A stretch of 64,000 nucleotides of DNA from Fictibacillus solisalsi (lineage in GTDB: Bacteria; Bacillota; Bacilli; Bacillales; Fictibacillaceae), in assembly GCF_900103485.1 (NCBI RefSeq), contig NZ_FNHW01000001.1:2873057-2937056 (forward strand). The letters are read 5' to 3'. Of this stretch, positions 18,696-26,663 are shown one piece after another. Position numbers and translations under genes: made by a program. Each line of letters opens with the position of its first letter. The stretch's first letter is position 1. A model generated the notes under the pieces. It was not told the DNA's origin and ran no database searches. It was given only the letters and a program-made list of their open reading frames with translations.

Positions 18696-19326
18696 TGACT
18701 TCCTTTTTCGTCAGCTTTCCCAACTTTTTACGAAGCAATTTTACTGTGGCGTCCACCGTTTTAGCAGAAACATCAGCATCAATTCCCCATATCCTGTCCA
18801 AAATGGTTTCCCGCGGAAGAACTTGTCCTTTATTGCGGACAAGCAGATCAAACAACTGAAATTCTCTTGGTGTCAGTTGAATTTCCCGCTTGGAGGAGTT
18901 CACTTTATAACTGGTCCGATTCAATACAATATCAAAGAGAACAACCTTTTCTTCAACAATGGGAGCAAAGTTTCTTCTGGAAAGTGCACGAAGCCTGGCC
19001 AAAAGTTCATCAATCTCGAACGGCTTGACCAAATAATCATCCGCACCCGCATCCAGTCCACTGATTCGATCCTGTACCGCATCTTTTGCAGTAAGCATTA
19101 AAATCGCCTGGGAACAGCCCCCGTTTCTCAATCGCCGGCAAACGTCCAGGCCGTTTTGACCCGGCATCATCCAATCAAGAATCAGAATATCAAAATCACG
19201 GGCAAGAGCTGCCTCATAGGCATCCTCACCATTGGTCACCCACTCCACATGATATTCATTTTTTTTGAGCATATGGACAATTAACTTTCCAAGATGGATG
19301 TCGTCTTCAGCAACAAGAATGTTCAT
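18655..19326 (-). CDS. OmpR-family response regulator
   Basis: A 223-residue cytosolic response regulator. Receiver domain (1-118) has acidic pocket E7/D8/D9, phospho-acceptor Asp51 (LILDWMMPG), Thr79 and Lys101 (VKPFE). The C-terminal winged helix (about 130-222) shows LTPREFQLFDLLVRNKGQVL and VDATVKLLRKKL, the OmpR/PhoB recognition region, ending VRGVGYRLEN. First gene of the pair with the kinase; upstream is a long non-coding stretch, so the promoter should lie at about 19340-19420. Targets are not evident. Confidence 0.95.
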   Translation of the reverse strand: MNILVAEDDIHLGKLIVHMLKKNEYHVEWVTNGEDAYEAALARDFDILILDWMMPGQNGLDVCRRLRNGGCSQAILMLTAKDAVQDRISGLDAGADDYLVKPFEIDELLARLRALSRRNFAPIVEEKVVLFDIVLNRTSYKVNSSKREIQLTPREFQLFDLLVRNKGQVLPRETILDRIWGIDADVSAKTVDATVKLLRKKLGKLTKKEVIESVRGVGYRLEN

Positions 19327-19551
19327 GAAAAAGCAGGCTCCTTTTCTTTAATCATTTCAACAATTGATGATAGCATATTTACTGCCCGGAAGAACGAAAA
19401 TCCTGACGAATTCACATAATCTCCGTGTTTAATCGTTCTTCAAGATTCAACAGTTTAGAAAGAAATGGTAGACAATAACCACGTTACGTGTCAAAATCAA
19501 ACCATACACGAACACGCGTTCTGTTAAATTTGTAAAAAAAAACGGTGATCA

Positions 19552-19748
19552 TCATACCTTATACTGTTCCATCACTTCATCAATATTTTCAATCATTCGT
19601 ATCACATCTTCACTGACCCTTTACTGCGGAGCTCGGACTTCCTCTTCTATATTAATATAAAGCCCTCTGAGTGTAATCCCGATAGTTTTCCAGATCGTAA
19701 AAAAACAAAACATCTTGGGTTTAAAAGGGATAAAAATCCGTAAGCACT
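19552..19748 (-). pseudogene. Decayed C-terminal fragment of a TagB/TagF-type CDP-glycerol glycerophosphotransferase
   Basis: The minus strand spells, in pieces across different frames, KKKVLTDFYPF, then FYDLENYRD (19678-19704), then LRGLYINIEEEVRAP, then RVSEDVIRMIENIDEVMEQY ending in a stop at 19552-19554. Stops and frame changes separate them. In order they reproduce the conserved C-terminus of glycerophosphotransferases (TDYSS..., YDLExYRD, RGFYxDxEExxPGP, EExIxxI). The N-terminal two thirds are gone. It is a relic of a teichoic acid gene; the intact homologue in this window is at 39745-41931. The rest of the 19327-19941 gap shows nothing else I can name. Confidence 0.65.
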
Positions 19749-19941
19749 TTTTTCTTCAAAAAGGTTTCAATCTCTTCAAATCCGGTAATATAAACAAGCA
19801 ATAATGGTAATATAATCACAAAAATTCAAATTTCGTACATATATCGGATAAGACATATTACCCCTTCTTTCGACAGCAGGCAGGGATTAACTAAAAAAAA
19901 CAAGAAAAAAACAGTAAAACAAAGAAGAAAGGAGAATGGTG

Positions 19942-20061
19942 ATGAGCAATGAAGTGCTAAAAAAACACATTCACCAGCATTTCAACAGAAAAAAGATAAA
20001 GGATGAGCAGCTCGAAACATTGCTGGTACGTTTCATCCTATCCGTAAAAAAGGATAAATAA
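19942..20061 (+). CDS. Unrecognised 39-residue basic small protein
   Basis: An ATG frame of 39 codons preceded by GAAAGGAG at a good distance and followed within 5 bases by a terminator hairpin. The product starts MSNEVLKKHIHQHFNRKKIK, is rich in Lys/His/Arg, and looks like one or two amphipathic helices with no signal peptide or membrane segment. The complete transcription unit layout (AT-rich upstream region, ribosome binding site, short frame, terminator) argues it is real. No family was recognised. Confidence 0.55.
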   Translation: MSNEVLKKHIHQHFNRKKIKDEQLETLLVRFILSVKKDK

Positions 20062-20065
20062 TGAC

Positions 20066-20096
20066 AAAAAGGAGCCTTAGGGACTCCTTTTTTTAT
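20066..20096. terminator. Terminator after the 39-residue ORF
   Basis: AAAAAGGAG and CTCC plus T7 enclose an inner CC/GG pair with one bulge; it lies between the small plus-strand ORF and the stop of the convergent BASS transporter and can act both ways. Confidence 0.85.
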
Positions 20097-21067
20097 GCCG
20101 ATGTGCTTTCTTTGTTTTGAAGCTGGGACTGTCTTCCAAAATGTCTGGACAACACCAAGCCATAGACCGATGCAAGGATTTGCTGAAACAGCATCCCGAT
20201 CACGACAGGCACGGCTGTCATGGGAGAAAAATAAGTGAGAGCAATAACCGAACCCGCACTGATGTTTCTCATTCCACCGCAGAAAACCGTGGAAACCATT
20301 GTTTCTTGATCATATTTCAGCAAAATACTGACTAAAAAAGACACTAAATATCCGCTGGCTGCAATGAAAAAAACAATGATTCCAATCCACACCAGTTTTT
20401 TATCCACATGCTTCAGATAAGGAGCTGCCACCGATGCATTAATCGAGACTACAACTACCATACAAATTTTCGATACAGGGGCTATCCTTTTTCCCAACGT
20501 CCATTTGATGTTTCCCTTGGTCTTATGATTTAGAATCATACCTACAATGGAAGGGATGACAATCATGATCAGCAGGTCCCTGACCATTGGCCATTCCTCG
20601 ATGGCTACAGACTCTCCGACAAAGAGAGACAGGCTGTACGGAACCACAATGGGCGATAGCAATGTATCAATTAATATAATTGATAACGCAAGGGTACTGT
20701 TTCCTTTATAAATGGAAACCCACATGCTGCTCGTGATTCCGCACGGAATGACCATGGCCAGCACCAGTCCAGTAATGGTGTAAGGATCCGTGGAAAATGC
20801 AATGTGCCCCACTGCCCACGCCCACAAGGGCATAATAACGTGCAAAATGGCCAACCCAATGAAGATGGGGACCGGACGAGACAACGTGTTGCGCAAATGA
20901 GTAAAATTTGAGCCCAGGCTGCCTGAAAACGTCATAAACGCAAAAATCCACGGAACGAGAAACAGAAAGTTTTTTAGCTCATGTGTCAAAAGCATGCCCA
21001 AAAGTACACTGAAAGGGGTAATGAGTGGCATGAATCGCTCTAGCTGATGATTGATCTTTTCTAACAC
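20093..21067 (-). CDS. Bile acid:sodium symporter family (BASS) transporter
   Basis: A 324-residue membrane protein with about ten helices. PLITPFSVLLGM at the N-terminus, the IPCGITSSMWVSIYKGNSTLALS crossing motif and FCGGMRNISAGSVIAL near the C-terminus fit the BASS fold (YocS/PanS-like) and its crossover region. Members import organic anions with sodium; bacterial substrates include pantoate and other keto acids, and none can be assigned here. Single gene, divergent from the SAM-riboswitch-controlled hydrolase but transcribed away from the riboswitch. Confidence 0.85.
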   Translation of the reverse strand: MLEKINHQLERFMPLITPFSVLLGMLLTHELKNFLFLVPWIFAFMTFSGSLGSNFTHLRNTLSRPVPIFIGLAILHVIMPLWAWAVGHIAFSTDPYTITGLVLAMVIPCGITSSMWVSIYKGNSTLALSIILIDTLLSPIVVPYSLSLFVGESVAIEEWPMVRDLLIMIVIPSIVGMILNHKTKGNIKWTLGKRIAPVSKICMVVVVSINASVAAPYLKHVDKKLVWIGIIVFFIAASGYLVSFLVSILLKYDQETMVSTVFCGGMRNISAGSVIALTYFSPMTAVPVVIGMLFQQILASVYGLVLSRHFGRQSQLQNKESTSA

Positions 21068-21289
21068 GCTTAGCCTTCTTCCTTATCATTCTAATAGCCT
21101 ATTATGTTAGTATTTTACAATATAAAAGATTTAATGCCAACATACTTTAATGTAATACTGCAGAAAAGGCTGGGACAAATGCATTATTTTTGATACCTTT
21201 TCTGAAATGGTTCATATTCTATAATCAACTTATCTTATACAATTGACAAACTATTAAAAATATCATACATTAAATTAAAATTATATACT

Positions 21290-21395
21290 TCTTATCCAGA
21301 GAGGCTGAGGGAATTGACCCAGTGAAGCCTCGGCAACAGACTCCCCTGTGAGCACTGTGCCAATTTCAACAAGCTGCTTGCTTGAAAGATAAGAA
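21290..21395 (+). promoter_or_regulatory. SAM-I (S-box) riboswitch aptamer
   Basis: Starting CTTATCCAGAGAGGCTGAGGG, continuing through GTGAAGCCTCGGCAACA, GTGCCAATTTC and a small AAGC/GCTT stem, and closing with GAAAGATAAG. P1 is CTTATC (21291-21296) with GATAAG (21388-21393); the kink-turn, the GCCTCGGCAAC core and the GTGCCAA segment are where the S-box consensus puts them. ATAAGAA (21389-21395) can alternatively pair with TTCTTAT (21427-21433) of the downstream terminator, the classic S-box off-switch logic: high SAM gives termination. It controls the hydrolase at 21527. Confidence 0.9.
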
Positions 21396-21420
21396 ATGTG
21401 TTGATGTGATTCGTTCATTC

Positions 21421-21465
21421 AACTCCTTCTTATGTTTCAGGAAACATAAGAAGGAGTTTTTATTT
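21421..21465 (+). terminator. Riboswitch-controlled terminator
   Basis: Eighteen-base arms (21421-21438 and 21441-21458) form an almost loop-less perfect hairpin followed by a T-rich tail. It lies 28 bases after the S-box aptamer and 60 bases before the hydrolase start, so it is the expression platform of the riboswitch. Confidence 0.93.
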
Positions 21466-21526
21466 ACATTTAATTCCTACTAAAAAGATAAGATTAGTTA
21501 ATTATAAAGAATGAGGAGCTGGTTAT

Positions 21527-22336
21527 ATGGAAAAACACGGTTATTTTCGATGGAAGGATTGCAAGTTAACCGCCACCGTTCATTATCCGCGGCACACATT
21601 AGGGATTCCCCAGGCCAAATTGCCGATCGTCATCATCTGCCACGGTTTTACAAGTAACCGGATCGGTGTGGACCGCCTCTTTGTTAAAACGGCCCAGCAG
21701 CTTTCCGCGAGCGAGTTTGTCGTTTTGCGTTTTGACTATGCCGGCTGCGGAGAAAGCGAAGGCAGCTATGGAGAAAATACATTTCAAGATTTAATCAGTC
21801 AGACACAGGCTGCGATTGATTTTGCCTCAAAGCTGCCCTGCGTCGATTCCAGGGAGATCATCCTCCTTGGCCATAGTTTGGGAGGAGCTGTGGCGGTTCA
21901 GACTGCTGTAATCGATCCGAGGGTAAAAGACTTGATTCTATGGGCTCCGGTAGGAAATCCCTACGATGATATCGTAAATATTGTTGGAAAGGACGAATGC
22001 CAAAGTTTAACTACAAAAGGGTATGTTGATCATCTGGGATATTCATTAAAAGCTGATTTTCTCCAGTCCCTTCAACCCTATCGGCCCATGCTGGAACTGG
22101 CACAATTTACAGGAGACATTTTACTTCTCCATGGAACAGAGGATAAAGACATTCCAAGCGAATACTGCACCCAGTTCTATGACAGCAGCTCCCATAGAAT
22201 TTATGGGAATAGTGAATTGAAGCTCATTAAAGGAGCAAATCATACCTTTTCTTCTATCAATCATTTTAATGAACTTGTTGCCCAAACATTAAACTGGCTC
22301 AACCGCCAGTCAGCCTCGGACCGCATCACGATCTAA
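21527..22336 (+). CDS. Alpha/beta hydrolase under SAM riboswitch control
   Basis: A 269-residue cytosolic serine hydrolase of the YjfP/cinnamoyl-esterase-like type. IICHGFTSNR supplies the oxyanion hole, LLGHSLGGA the nucleophile Ser117, HGTEDKDIP the acid and KGANHTF the His. RFDYAGCGESEG is a further conserved block. GAGGAGCTGGTTAT precedes ATG 21527. Being behind an S-box, it should be made when SAM is low, which points to a role in methionine or sulfur metabolism (for example hydrolysis of a sulfur-containing ester or thioester); that role is inference only. It ends in its own terminator, so it is the sole gene controlled. Confidence 0.9.
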   Translation: MEKHGYFRWKDCKLTATVHYPRHTLGIPQAKLPIVIICHGFTSNRIGVDRLFVKTAQQLSASEFVVLRFDYAGCGESEGSYGENTFQDLISQTQAAIDFASKLPCVDSREIILLGHSLGGAVAVQTAVIDPRVKDLILWAPVGNPYDDIVNIVGKDECQSLTTKGYVDHLGYSLKADFLQSLQPYRPMLELAQFTGDILLLHGTEDKDIPSEYCTQFYDSSSHRIYGNSELKLIKGANHTFSSINHFNELVAQTLNWLNRQSASDRITI

Positions 22337-22356
22337 TCGATCATGATGCTTTTTTT
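22323..22356 (+). terminator. Terminator overlapping the hydrolase stop codon
   Basis: GCATCA-C-GATC pairs with GATC-A-TGATGC (one mismatch) around the TAA stop, followed by T7. The last codons of the hydrolase form the left arm. Confidence 0.88.
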
Positions 22357-22452
22357 ATTGAAAAACACTCTGTGAGTGAATAACGTAGTATAATAACTTT
22401 TGTGATTTTACAAGTCATCGGCAATACATAGACAGAGGAGAGAAAAAAGATC

Positions 22453-23223
22453 GTGGATAAAAAGTTCCTTAAAAAGCTGCTCAGTACAGCCATGGTATGT
22501 TTACTTGCTGTGTTGGCTGCAGCTTGCTCACCAGTCCAAGAGAGCAGCAGTCCCGCTGGGCAGAGCGGTGCGATTAAAGGCACACCCGCTACTGTAACCT
22601 ATGTAGTAGATGGAGATACAATCGATGTTAAATTCAAGAACGGAAAAACAGAACGTGTCCGTATGCTGCTCGTAGATACCCCCGAAACGAAACATCCAAG
22701 GCTTGGTGTTCAGCCATTCGGCCCAGAGAGTTCAAAATTCACAAAGACACAATTAACAGGTAAAAAAGTAGGCGTTGAGCTGGATGTTTCCGAACGCGAC
22801 AAGTATGGAAGACTGCTTGCTTACATATGGATTGGCAAACAAAACTTTAACCAGCTGCTTTTGGAAAAAGGATTGGCCCGGGTCGCCTATGTGTATCCGC
22901 CCAATACAAAATATGTAGACCAGTTCCGGGCCACACAGGAAAAAGCCCAGAAAAAAGGCATTGGAATCTGGTCCATCGAGAACTATACCCAGGAGGACGG
23001 TTTTCATGAAAATTCCAAGAGCCAATCTTCTAAAGAAAACAAACCGCCTGCCACTACCCCTTCAAATGAGAACCCCAAAGGAAAATGCAACATAAAAGGC
23101 AATAAGCAGTCGATGATCTACCATGTTCCCGGCGGCCAATCTTATAATGTTACGAAAGCTGAGGTCATGTTTTGCTCAGAGGCAGAAGCCCAAAAAGCAG
23201 GTTACCGAAAAGCAAAAAGATAA
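22453..23223 (+). CDS. Lipoprotein thermonuclease (SNase family)
   Basis: A 256-residue surface nuclease. A lipoprotein signal with lipobox LAAAC (Cys25) anchors it to the outer membrane face. The SNase domain (about 46-175) keeps the catalytic set: VVDGDTIDV (Asp), VRMLLVDTPE (Arg, Asp, Glu) and RDKYGRLLAYI (second Arg). A Ser/Pro/Asn-rich linker leads to a C-terminal module KGNKQSMIYHVPGG...FCSEAEAQKAGYRKAK, a small domain often attached to bacterial secreted nucleases and likely metal- or nucleic-acid-binding. The start is GTG 22453 after GAGGAGA. Monocistronic. Confidence 0.93.
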   Translation: MDKKFLKKLLSTAMVCLLAVLAAACSPVQESSSPAGQSGAIKGTPATVTYVVDGDTIDVKFKNGKTERVRMLLVDTPETKHPRLGVQPFGPESSKFTKTQLTGKKVGVELDVSERDKYGRLLAYIWIGKQNFNQLLLEKGLARVAYVYPPNTKYVDQFRATQEKAQKKGIGIWSIENYTQEDGFHENSKSQSSKENKPPATTPSNENPKGKCNIKGNKQSMIYHVPGGQSYNVTKAEVMFCSEAEAQKAGYRKAKR

Positions 23224-23239
23224 GCCTCCAAACAAAAAT

Positions 23240-23274
23240 CCAGATCAGCAAAAACGCGCTGATCCGGCTTTTTT
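23240..23274 (+). terminator. Terminator of the thermonuclease gene
   Basis: GATCAGC and GCTGATC (extended by CC/GG across a mismatch) over an 8-base loop with T6; it just reaches the stop codon of the convergent methyltransferase. Confidence 0.88.
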
Positions 23275-24046
23275 ACTTGGTGCCAATAACCACCGTTGCT
23301 TCGAGCTCTGAAGAAGAGACCACTCTTGAACTCAAGCCCTGCTCCTGAAAAATCCGCAATGTTTCTGAAGATTGTCCTGAACTCGTTTCCATGAGCAGAC
23401 TTCCTCCAGGTGCGAGCCAGCATCTTGCTGCAATTGCTGTCTCCCGCTGGATATCATGCCCGTCCAAGCCCCCATCCAGCGCTATCCGGTTTTCATACAT
23501 ACGCGCTTCTGCCGGAAGCGCTGACAGAGCATTCGTGGGAACATAAGGGGCGTTTACCACAAGAACATTGACACTTCCAAGCAAGACTTTTGGCAGAGGC
23601 TCATACAAATTCCCTTCAAAAACCTTCCCGCCGGACTTGCTAACATTCCGGCGCGCACATGAGACAGCTCCCGGATCAATGTCAGCAGCATACAGCCTGA
23701 TGCCGGGCTCAAGCTCGGATAGTACGGTCCCTACCGCTCCCGAACCACAGCAGAGATCCACCACAGCATCCCCCGCCTTTATGATCGACGCAGCCTGGTG
23801 TACGAGAAACTCGGTACGCCGGCGGGGGACAAATACATGGGGATCTACCTCAATCCGAAATCCACAAAATTCCGCATAACCCACTACATGTTCAAGAGGC
23901 AATCCCTCTGCCCGCTTTTCTATCATTCTGTCCAATTCTGCAGGAGACATGGCAGCAGAGCGCAACAGCTGTGCTTCTTCTTCCGCGTAAACACAGCCCG
24001 CAGCCCGCAGCCGTGCTGCAATCTCGTCAAAACCTGTAACATCCAC
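23273..24046 (-). CDS. PrmC-like putative protein N5-glutamine methyltransferase (NAPY type)
   Basis: A 257-residue class I SAM-dependent methyltransferase. VVDLCCGSGAVGTVL is motif I, YAADIDPGAVSCA motif II, and VLVVNAPYVPT occupies the catalytic place where PrmC/HemK enzymes have NPPY. LPLEHVVGYAEFCG and HVFVPRRRTEFLV upstream also follow PrmC. It is thus a PrmC relative, probably not the housekeeping release-factor enzyme. GTG 24046 is chosen because GGGGGG lies eight bases upstream; GTG 24052 is in frame but only two bases from it. It follows the AtoE-type gene by about 20 bases and is probably cotranscribed. Confidence 0.85.
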   Translation of the reverse strand: MDVTGFDEIAARLRAAGCVYAEEEAQLLRSAAMSPAELDRMIEKRAEGLPLEHVVGYAEFCGFRIEVDPHVFVPRRRTEFLVHQAASIIKAGDAVVDLCCGSGAVGTVLSELEPGIRLYAADIDPGAVSCARRNVSKSGGKVFEGNLYEPLPKVLLGSVNVLVVNAPYVPTNALSALPAEARMYENRIALDGGLDGHDIQRETAIAARCWLAPGGSLLMETSSGQSSETLRIFQEQGLSSRVVSSSELEATVVIGTK

Positions 24047-24070
24047 CAGCACATCCCCCCTTGCAAATCC

Positions 24071-25402
24071 CTAAAAGAACGATAAACCTACCGCAAAGAT
24101 AACACCAGAAACCAGGAGCGTGGTAACACAATAGCCCATAATGTCCCTCGCCCCGAGCCCTGCAATTGCCAGTGCAGGCAGCGCCCAAAATGGCTGAGCC
24201 ATGTTCATCCAGGCTTCACCGTAGGCAATCGCCATGGCAGCAATGCCAGAGTCAACGCCAAGCTCCTTGGCCGCAGGCATGATGAATGGGCCTTGCACCA
24301 CCCAATGTCCGCCGCCTGAGGGAACAAAAAAGTTTACAAATCCCGAGCTTAGGAAAGCAAAAAACGGAAAGGTTGAAGGATTGGAGATGGAAATAAATGC
24401 ATTGGTAATCATGCCTCCGAGTCCCGAAAGCTCCATCATCCCCTGGATACCTGCATAAAAAGGAAATTGAATCAAGATACCTGCCGTGCCTTTTGCGGCG
24501 TTGGCAACAGCATTCATGTAGGAAAGCGGTGTACCGTGCAGCAGGAGACCCGTCGTAAAAAACAGCAAATTCACCGTATTAATATCGATTTTAAATCCAT
24601 TTTGAACTATGTAATAAACAATATAAGAATACCCAAGTACGGAGATGACCAGGCTGAGAAGCCGGCTGTTTTCCATGGAAACCGCAAATGTTTTTTTCGT
24701 TTCAACAGGAGCAGTGGCGGTGGCCGCAGAAACCTCGTCTTCTGCTAACAATTTCGGATTAATACCAATTACGTCCTTTCCTGTTGGCATCATCATCTTG
24801 GCCATGACCGGCAGAACAATAAGCAATGCCAGAGTGATAAACAAATTATAGCTGGTAAAAATCGTATGGGTGAGCGGAATCAGCCCTGCGGTTTTTTCCA
24901 TTGGATTTCCCGGAGTCGCTGCCACAAGGGGGACAGATCCCGATAACCCTCCATGCCAGGTCAGAAACCCGATATAGGCACAAGCAATGAGAAACCTGTA
25001 GTCGGATCCCGGAATACGCTTGGCCACTTCCTTTGCAAACAACGCCCCTACGATCAATCCGAAGCCCCAGTTGATGAAACAGGCGATTCCTGAGCCTACA
25101 ACAACAAGAATCACACCCTGTACCGGAGTCTTGGCCACTCCAGCAAGTTTGACCATCCACTTTTTAATAAGCGGGGAGCTCGCAAGTGCATGTCCGGTTA
25201 CAAGGACAAGGCTCATTTGCATGGCAAAGGCAAGCAGGTTCCAGAATCCAGATCCCCAGAACTCCACCATGTCGATCGGGCTGTGATGGGTGAATATCAC
25301 TCCTGAGAGAAAAAGAATGATTGTAAGAATTAAAGCAAACACAAATGGATCCGGTAAGAACCGTTGAACGAGAGCGGTAAAGAAGTTAGATAGCGCTTTC
25401 AT
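24071..25402 (-). CDS. Short-chain fatty acid transporter, AtoE/TIGR00366 family
   Basis: A 443-residue inner membrane protein with about twelve hydrophobic segments. FLPDPFVFALILTI near the N-terminus, INWGFGLIVGALFAKEV, TWHGGLSGSVPL and SGGGHWVVQGPF match AtoE-type transporters throughout. AtoE is thought to import butyrate or acetoacetate. Its downstream partner is the PrmC-like methyltransferase, an odd pairing with no obvious shared pathway. Upstream 160 bases are free for a promoter. Confidence 0.9.
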   Translation of the reverse strand: MKALSNFFTALVQRFLPDPFVFALILTIILFLSGVIFTHHSPIDMVEFWGSGFWNLLAFAMQMSLVLVTGHALASSPLIKKWMVKLAGVAKTPVQGVILVVVGSGIACFINWGFGLIVGALFAKEVAKRIPGSDYRFLIACAYIGFLTWHGGLSGSVPLVAATPGNPMEKTAGLIPLTHTIFTSYNLFITLALLIVLPVMAKMMMPTGKDVIGINPKLLAEDEVSAATATAPVETKKTFAVSMENSRLLSLVISVLGYSYIVYYIVQNGFKIDINTVNLLFFTTGLLLHGTPLSYMNAVANAAKGTAGILIQFPFYAGIQGMMELSGLGGMITNAFISISNPSTFPFFAFLSSGFVNFFVPSGGGHWVVQGPFIMPAAKELGVDSGIAAMAIAYGEAWMNMAQPFWALPALAIAGLGARDIMGYCVTTLLVSGVIFAVGLSFF

Positions 25403-25565
25403 TATTTTCGCACGTCCTTTCTGCCTGAACAGGCTGGTTAAGTCTATGAATAGATTTACTCGTTAACTATTCAGTTTACAAGCCTGAAAATCCTGTCTGT
25501 TTTACGTAAACATTGTAAAAAATTATCGAGTCTCACGAACAGTACGCCATACAGAACGTAAGAAA

Positions 25566-26546
25566 CTACGCATTTGCCATCAGCAAAACTTTACCGGTGC
25601 TTTTCCTGCTTTCCACCCAGTCATGGGCTGCTGCTGCCTCCTCTAGACGGAATTTCTTTCCAATGTTGATCTTCAGACGTCCTGACTCTAATAGTTGAAA
25701 CACATGAGGAGCCATGTTCTGCAGTACTTCAGGCCGCTCTTTCCTTGTCGTGCCAAGACTGAAGCCCAAAACCGAGCGGCAGCTCGAATGCAGCTTTCCG
25801 GCTGAAATGTTTCCGTACTCTCCGCTCGAATTTCCAAATGCCGCAAGCCGTCCGTACTTGGCCAGGCAGTCAAAGCTCTGATCCGTTAATTTTCCCCCTA
25901 CTGAATCAAGAACAATATCGGCCCCTTTTCCATTCGTCAGCTCGTTTACCTGATGAGAAAAAACTTCTTTTTCATAATTAAAAACATAATGAGCACCGGC
26001 ATCCTTTGCGATTTGCCGTTTCTGCTCGTTTCCTACTGTCCCAATCACCATTCCTGCGCCAAGGGCAAGAGCTGTCTGTATGGCCGTAGTGCCCACACCA
26101 CCGGCTGCAGAGTGAATGAGAACCGTTTCCCCTTGTATCATTTTTGCACTGTTAGCCAGAAGAAGATACGAAAGAAAGGAAACAATTCCGCAGGAGCCTG
26201 CTGTCTCAAATGTCATGCTGGCCGGGATGGGAAATGTCAATTGAGCGTCCGCTCTCACGTATTCCGCGTATGAACCATCATGAGGAAAAGCAAGCACCCG
26301 CTGGCCTTCATGGATGTTCAGCACATCTGGACCAACCTTTTCCACAATCCCGGCTGCCTCCAGTCCTGGTATAAATGGAAGCTTCCCCTTCCCTTTTGTC
26401 CCTACCCTTGCTTTAATATCGGCAAAATTGACTGAAGTGGTTTTTACTTTGATCAATACCTGATTGGAACCAATCTGAGGAACAGCTGTATCCGACCACA
26501 CCAAGTTTTCTGAACCTCCAAAGTTTTTAACTGTAATCGCCTTCAA
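25566..26546 (-). CDS. Quinone oxidoreductase-type zinc-independent MDR reductase
   Basis: A 326-residue cytosolic NADPH-dependent reductase of the medium-chain family. The N-terminal GroES-like domain has VNFADIKAR and PGLEAAGIVEKVG; the Rossmann domain carries LIHSAAGGVGTTAIQ for NADPH. No structural or catalytic zinc ligands are present, as expected for quinone reductases. KGADIVLDSVGG and AFGNSSGEYG are also family blocks. The start is TTG 26546 with AGGAGG at about eight bases. Monocistronic, divergent from a hydroxyacid dehydrogenase. Confidence 0.92.
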   Translation of the reverse strand: MKAITVKNFGGSENLVWSDTAVPQIGSNQVLIKVKTTSVNFADIKARVGTKGKGKLPFIPGLEAAGIVEKVGPDVLNIHEGQRVLAFPHDGSYAEYVRADAQLTFPIPASMTFETAGSCGIVSFLSYLLLANSAKMIQGETVLIHSAAGGVGTTAIQTALALGAGMVIGTVGNEQKRQIAKDAGAHYVFNYEKEVFSHQVNELTNGKGADIVLDSVGGKLTDQSFDCLAKYGRLAAFGNSSGEYGNISAGKLHSSCRSVLGFSLGTTRKERPEVLQNMAPHVFQLLESGRLKINIGKKFRLEEAAAAHDWVESRKSTGKVLLMANA

Positions 26547-26663
26547 GTGACTTCCTCCTTTTTCTTATCGTAACAGAACCACTAATCCCCTAGAGCATGT
26601 TTAAACAAAACTTTCTCACCTTCTGGTAAACTGAACAAAAACAAACAGACAGGATGGGATAAG

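Noticed and set aside
21068-21290. SAM control of the BASS transporter
   Set aside because: The S-box is on the plus strand and its terminator lies toward the hydrolase; the transporter is transcribed in the opposite direction.
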